The notes under the pieces: model-generated
The model's database searches: none
The model's input: the letters and a program-made list of their open reading frames with translations, nothing else
What the model was told of the DNA's origin: nothing
NCBI GenBank assembly: GCA_030529405.1
Contig: JAUMWZ010000019.1
Span: 1 to 16,556 of the forward strand
Source of the DNA: Bacteroides sp.
GTDB taxonomy: Bacteria > Bacteroidota > Bacteroidia > Bacteroidales > Bacteroidaceae
DNA: 16,556 nt
Direction of reading: 5' to 3'
Translations under genes and position numbers: made by a program
Shown here: in pieces, positions 15,521-16,556 of the stretch
Layout: each line of letters opens with the position of its first letter
How positions within the stretch are numbered: the stretch's first letter is position 1

Positions 15521-15528
15521 CAAAATTA
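15521..15528 (-). promoter_or_regulatory. -7 box for ddh
   Basis: Minus strand TAATTTTG followed by C matches TAnnTTTGC. It predicts a leader of about 35 nt before the ATG at 15479. No clear -33 element. Confidence 0.55.
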
Positions 15529-15556
15529 ACTACAAACAACAAAAAAATAATGCGCA

Positions 15557-15608
15557 AACTGTATATTTCTTAGCAAAAAAGACGATAACTAAATACAGTT
15601 GTTAAGCA
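15557..15608. repeat. degenerate remnant of the 22-bp array (2 units, out of phase)
   Basis: Two unit-like sequences, AACTGTATATTT at 15557 and AACTAAATACAGTT at 15587, are 30 bp apart instead of 22, with an 8-bp insertion between. They lie between the two divergent -7 boxes of ddh and ruvA. Confidence 0.45.
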
Positions 15609-15616
15609 CATAAAGC

Positions 15617-15624
15617 TATCTTTG
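15617..15624 (+). promoter_or_regulatory. -7 box for ruvA, predicting a near-leaderless mRNA
   Basis: TATCTTTG (15617-15624), followed by CA, perfectly matches TAnnTTTGC. The ATG of ruvA is at 15632, only 7 nt after the box, so the transcript would begin at or within a few bases of the start codon. No -33 TTTG at 19-21 bp upstream was found. Confidence 0.5.
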
Positions 15625-15631
15625 CAACATT

Positions 15632-16234
15632 ATGATAGAGTATATTAAAGGACAAATAGCAGAGCTGACGCCTGCAATGGCTGTTATTGACTGCAACGGG
15701 ATAGGCTATGGGGTGAATATATCACTAAACACTTTCTCTGCAATACAAGGAAAAGAGAGTTGCAAGCTGTTCATCTACGAGGCAATAAGAGAAGATGCAC
15801 ACGTGCTTTATGGTTTCATAAGCAAGAAAGAGAGAGAAATTTTCTTAAACCTAATATCTGTTTCGGGAATAGGTGGTAACACTGCAAGAATGATACTATC
15901 TGCACTGTCTACCTCGGAGCTTATAAACGTGATTGCAACAGAGAACGTCAGCATATTGAAGTCAGTAAAAGGTATAGGAGTAAAGACAGCACAAAGGATT
16001 ATAGTTGAGCTGAAAGACAAGATTGGAAGTAGCGATTTGGGCGTTGATATGTCTGGCGTTAAGGTGTCGGCAATAGACCAACAAGCCAAACAGACACAAG
16101 AAGAAGCGGTGGCTGCATTGTCAGTCTTAGGATTTATTCCTGCTCAATCGCAAAAAGTGGTTACTGCAATTCTGAAAGATATACCTAATGCCACGCTCGA
16201 AGTGATTGTGAAAGAGGCACTCAAAAGACTATAA
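15632..16234 (+). CDS. ruvA: Holliday junction branch migration protein RuvA
   Basis: RuvA binds four-way DNA junctions as a tetramer and loads the RuvB helicase for branch migration in recombinational repair. The 200-residue protein is full length. Domain I (OB fold, 1-62) starts with the typical MIEYIKG and contains GIGYGVN. Domain II has two helix-hairpin-helix motifs, VSGIGGNTA (77-85) and VKGIGVKTA (112-120), ending in the characteristic QRIIVELKDK. A Gln/Lys-rich linker (about 133-154) leads to the RuvB-binding domain III (about 155-200). The start is the family's canonical first residue. There is no ribosome-binding site, and the -7 box leaves almost no leader. It is followed 21 bp later by a small basic ORF that may be cotranscribed. 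In several Bacteroidota ruvA is followed by the large sprA/sov secretion gene; no such gene begins before the window ends. Confidence 0.96.
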   Translation: MIEYIKGQIAELTPAMAVIDCNGIGYGVNISLNTFSAIQGKESCKLFIYEAIREDAHVLYGFISKKEREIFLNLISVSGIGGNTARMILSALSTSELINVIATENVSILKSVKGIGVKTAQRIIVELKDKIGSSDLGVDMSGVKVSAIDQQAKQTQEEAVAALSVLGFIPAQSQKVVTAILKDIPNATLEVIVKEALKRL

Positions 16235-16255
16235 CACAGGACTGAACAAACAATT

Positions 16256-16393
16256 ATGCCAATAAAGAAGAACAACAATCCGTTTGCACACAAAGCAGGA
16301 AAGAAAGCAGGGAAAAAGAAAACTACGGGAAAAAGAATAGGCAAATCGAAACCTGAAAAAGCTTGCAATCAGCTCAATAGAAGGGTAAAATAG
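16256..16393 (+). CDS. small, highly basic ORF (45 aa), possible nucleic-acid binder
   Basis: ATG at 16256 to TAG at 16391-16393 encodes 45 residues that are about one third Lys plus Arg and nearly free of acid (one Glu). It begins MPIKKNNNPFAHKAGKK and continues with Gly-Lys-Lys and Thr-Thr-Gly-Lys-Arg repeats, with a single Cys near the end. The composition resembles H1-like bacterial histone tails or small ribosome-associated proteins, but I recognise no family. It is 21 bp downstream of ruvA on the same strand and could be its operon partner. A Lys-rich ORF can arise by chance in A-rich DNA, so coding status is uncertain. Confidence 0.5.
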   Translation: MPIKKNNNPFAHKAGKKAGKKKTTGKRIGKSKPEKACNQLNRRVK

Positions 16394-16463
16394 ACACAAA
16401 CAACATACTCTTAAACAGAAAGACACATCACATCTAATCTAAGATGTAAACCACTCAATCATA

Positions 16464-16556
16464 CACTATATACAGTCGATTTGCAAACTGTATATAGTGT
16501 ATTTTTAATTTGTATATAGTTTGAAAACAAAGTATATATAGTTTGGAAATCAGTTA
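16464..16556. repeat. 22-bp tandem array R9 (at least 4 units, runs off the right edge)
   Basis: Units begin at 16464, 16486, 16508 and 16530, and the next starts at 16552. Cores read CTATATACAG, CTGTATATAG, TTGTATATAG and GTATATATAG. The first unit has the GATTTGCA spacer, while the later ones have GTTTGRAAA, so orientation switches inside the array. It starts 70 nt past the small ORF. Confidence 0.9.

Noticed and set aside
15480..15557. Upstream ATG at 15557 for ddh
   Set aside because: The -7 box at 15521-15528 lies inside the extension, and homologous enzymes start near the 15479 Met.
1..16556. The 22-bp arrays as CRISPR arrays
   Set aside because: Units are directly adjacent with no spacers, units are degenerate rather than identical, they are too short for typical CRISPR repeats, and no cas genes are present.
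1..16556. The 22-bp units as tandem Bacteroidetes promoters
   Set aside because: TTTG-to-TTTG spacing is 22 rather than about 28, and the core-to-TTTG gap is one or three bases instead of the two in TAnnTTTG. A promoter role at array edges remains possible (see R4).

Overview
The window looks like a chromosomal segment of an AT-rich member of the Bacteroidota, probably order Bacteroidales. The evidence is a set of Sus-era glycosidases (two GH2 enzymes with signal peptides, a lipoprotein GH20, a GH123/DUF4091 protein), a meso-diaminopimelate dehydrogenase, no Shine-Dalgarno sequences at gene starts, and promoter -7 boxes of the Bacteroidetes type TAnnTTTG. No mobile element, CRISPR array, tRNA or rRNA was seen. 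The species cannot be named from the sequence.

Layout. Positions 179-1597 hold a two-gene minus-strand operon of small lipoproteins: an isolated TonB-plug-like domain protein, then a protein with a duplicated DUF3828-like domain. Positions 1975-11854 carry four exported glycosidases, all on the minus strand and each with its own intergenic region: GH2 beta-galactosidase, GH20 beta-N-acetylhexosaminidase, GH2 beta-mannosidase and a GH123-like enzyme. Together they could trim Gal, GlcNAc/GalNAc and Man from host glycoprotein glycans, but no SusC/SusD pair or endo-acting enzyme is in the window. Then come a YccS/FUSC-type membrane protein (12129-14276) and meso-DAP dehydrogenase (14580-15479), both minus strand. 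Divergent to the latter is ruvA (15632-16234, plus strand), followed by a 45-residue very basic small ORF (16256-16393).

The standout feature is non-coding. Eight intergenic regions contain a tandem array of four or five degenerate 22-bp units, and a ninth region (between the divergent ddh and ruvA genes) has only a two-unit remnant with broken spacing. The approximate consensus is AACYRTATAYAGTT (unit positions 1-14) then TRNAARTC (15-22). About 34 units keep exactly 22-bp spacing although their sequences differ a lot, which suggests that spacing itself is selected. The arrays lie between the 3' end (and terminator, where one is visible) of one transcription unit and the start region of the next, beside glycosidase and housekeeping genes alike. 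They are absent from the operon gap at 1070-1078 and I saw none inside genes. This fits a genome-wide architectural, insulating or 3'-end element rather than a pathway-specific operator; I do not recognise it as a named family.

Three intrinsic terminators and several TAnnTTTGC promoter boxes support the transcription-unit map and settle the start codons of the beta-galactosidase, mannosidase and DAP dehydrogenase genes.
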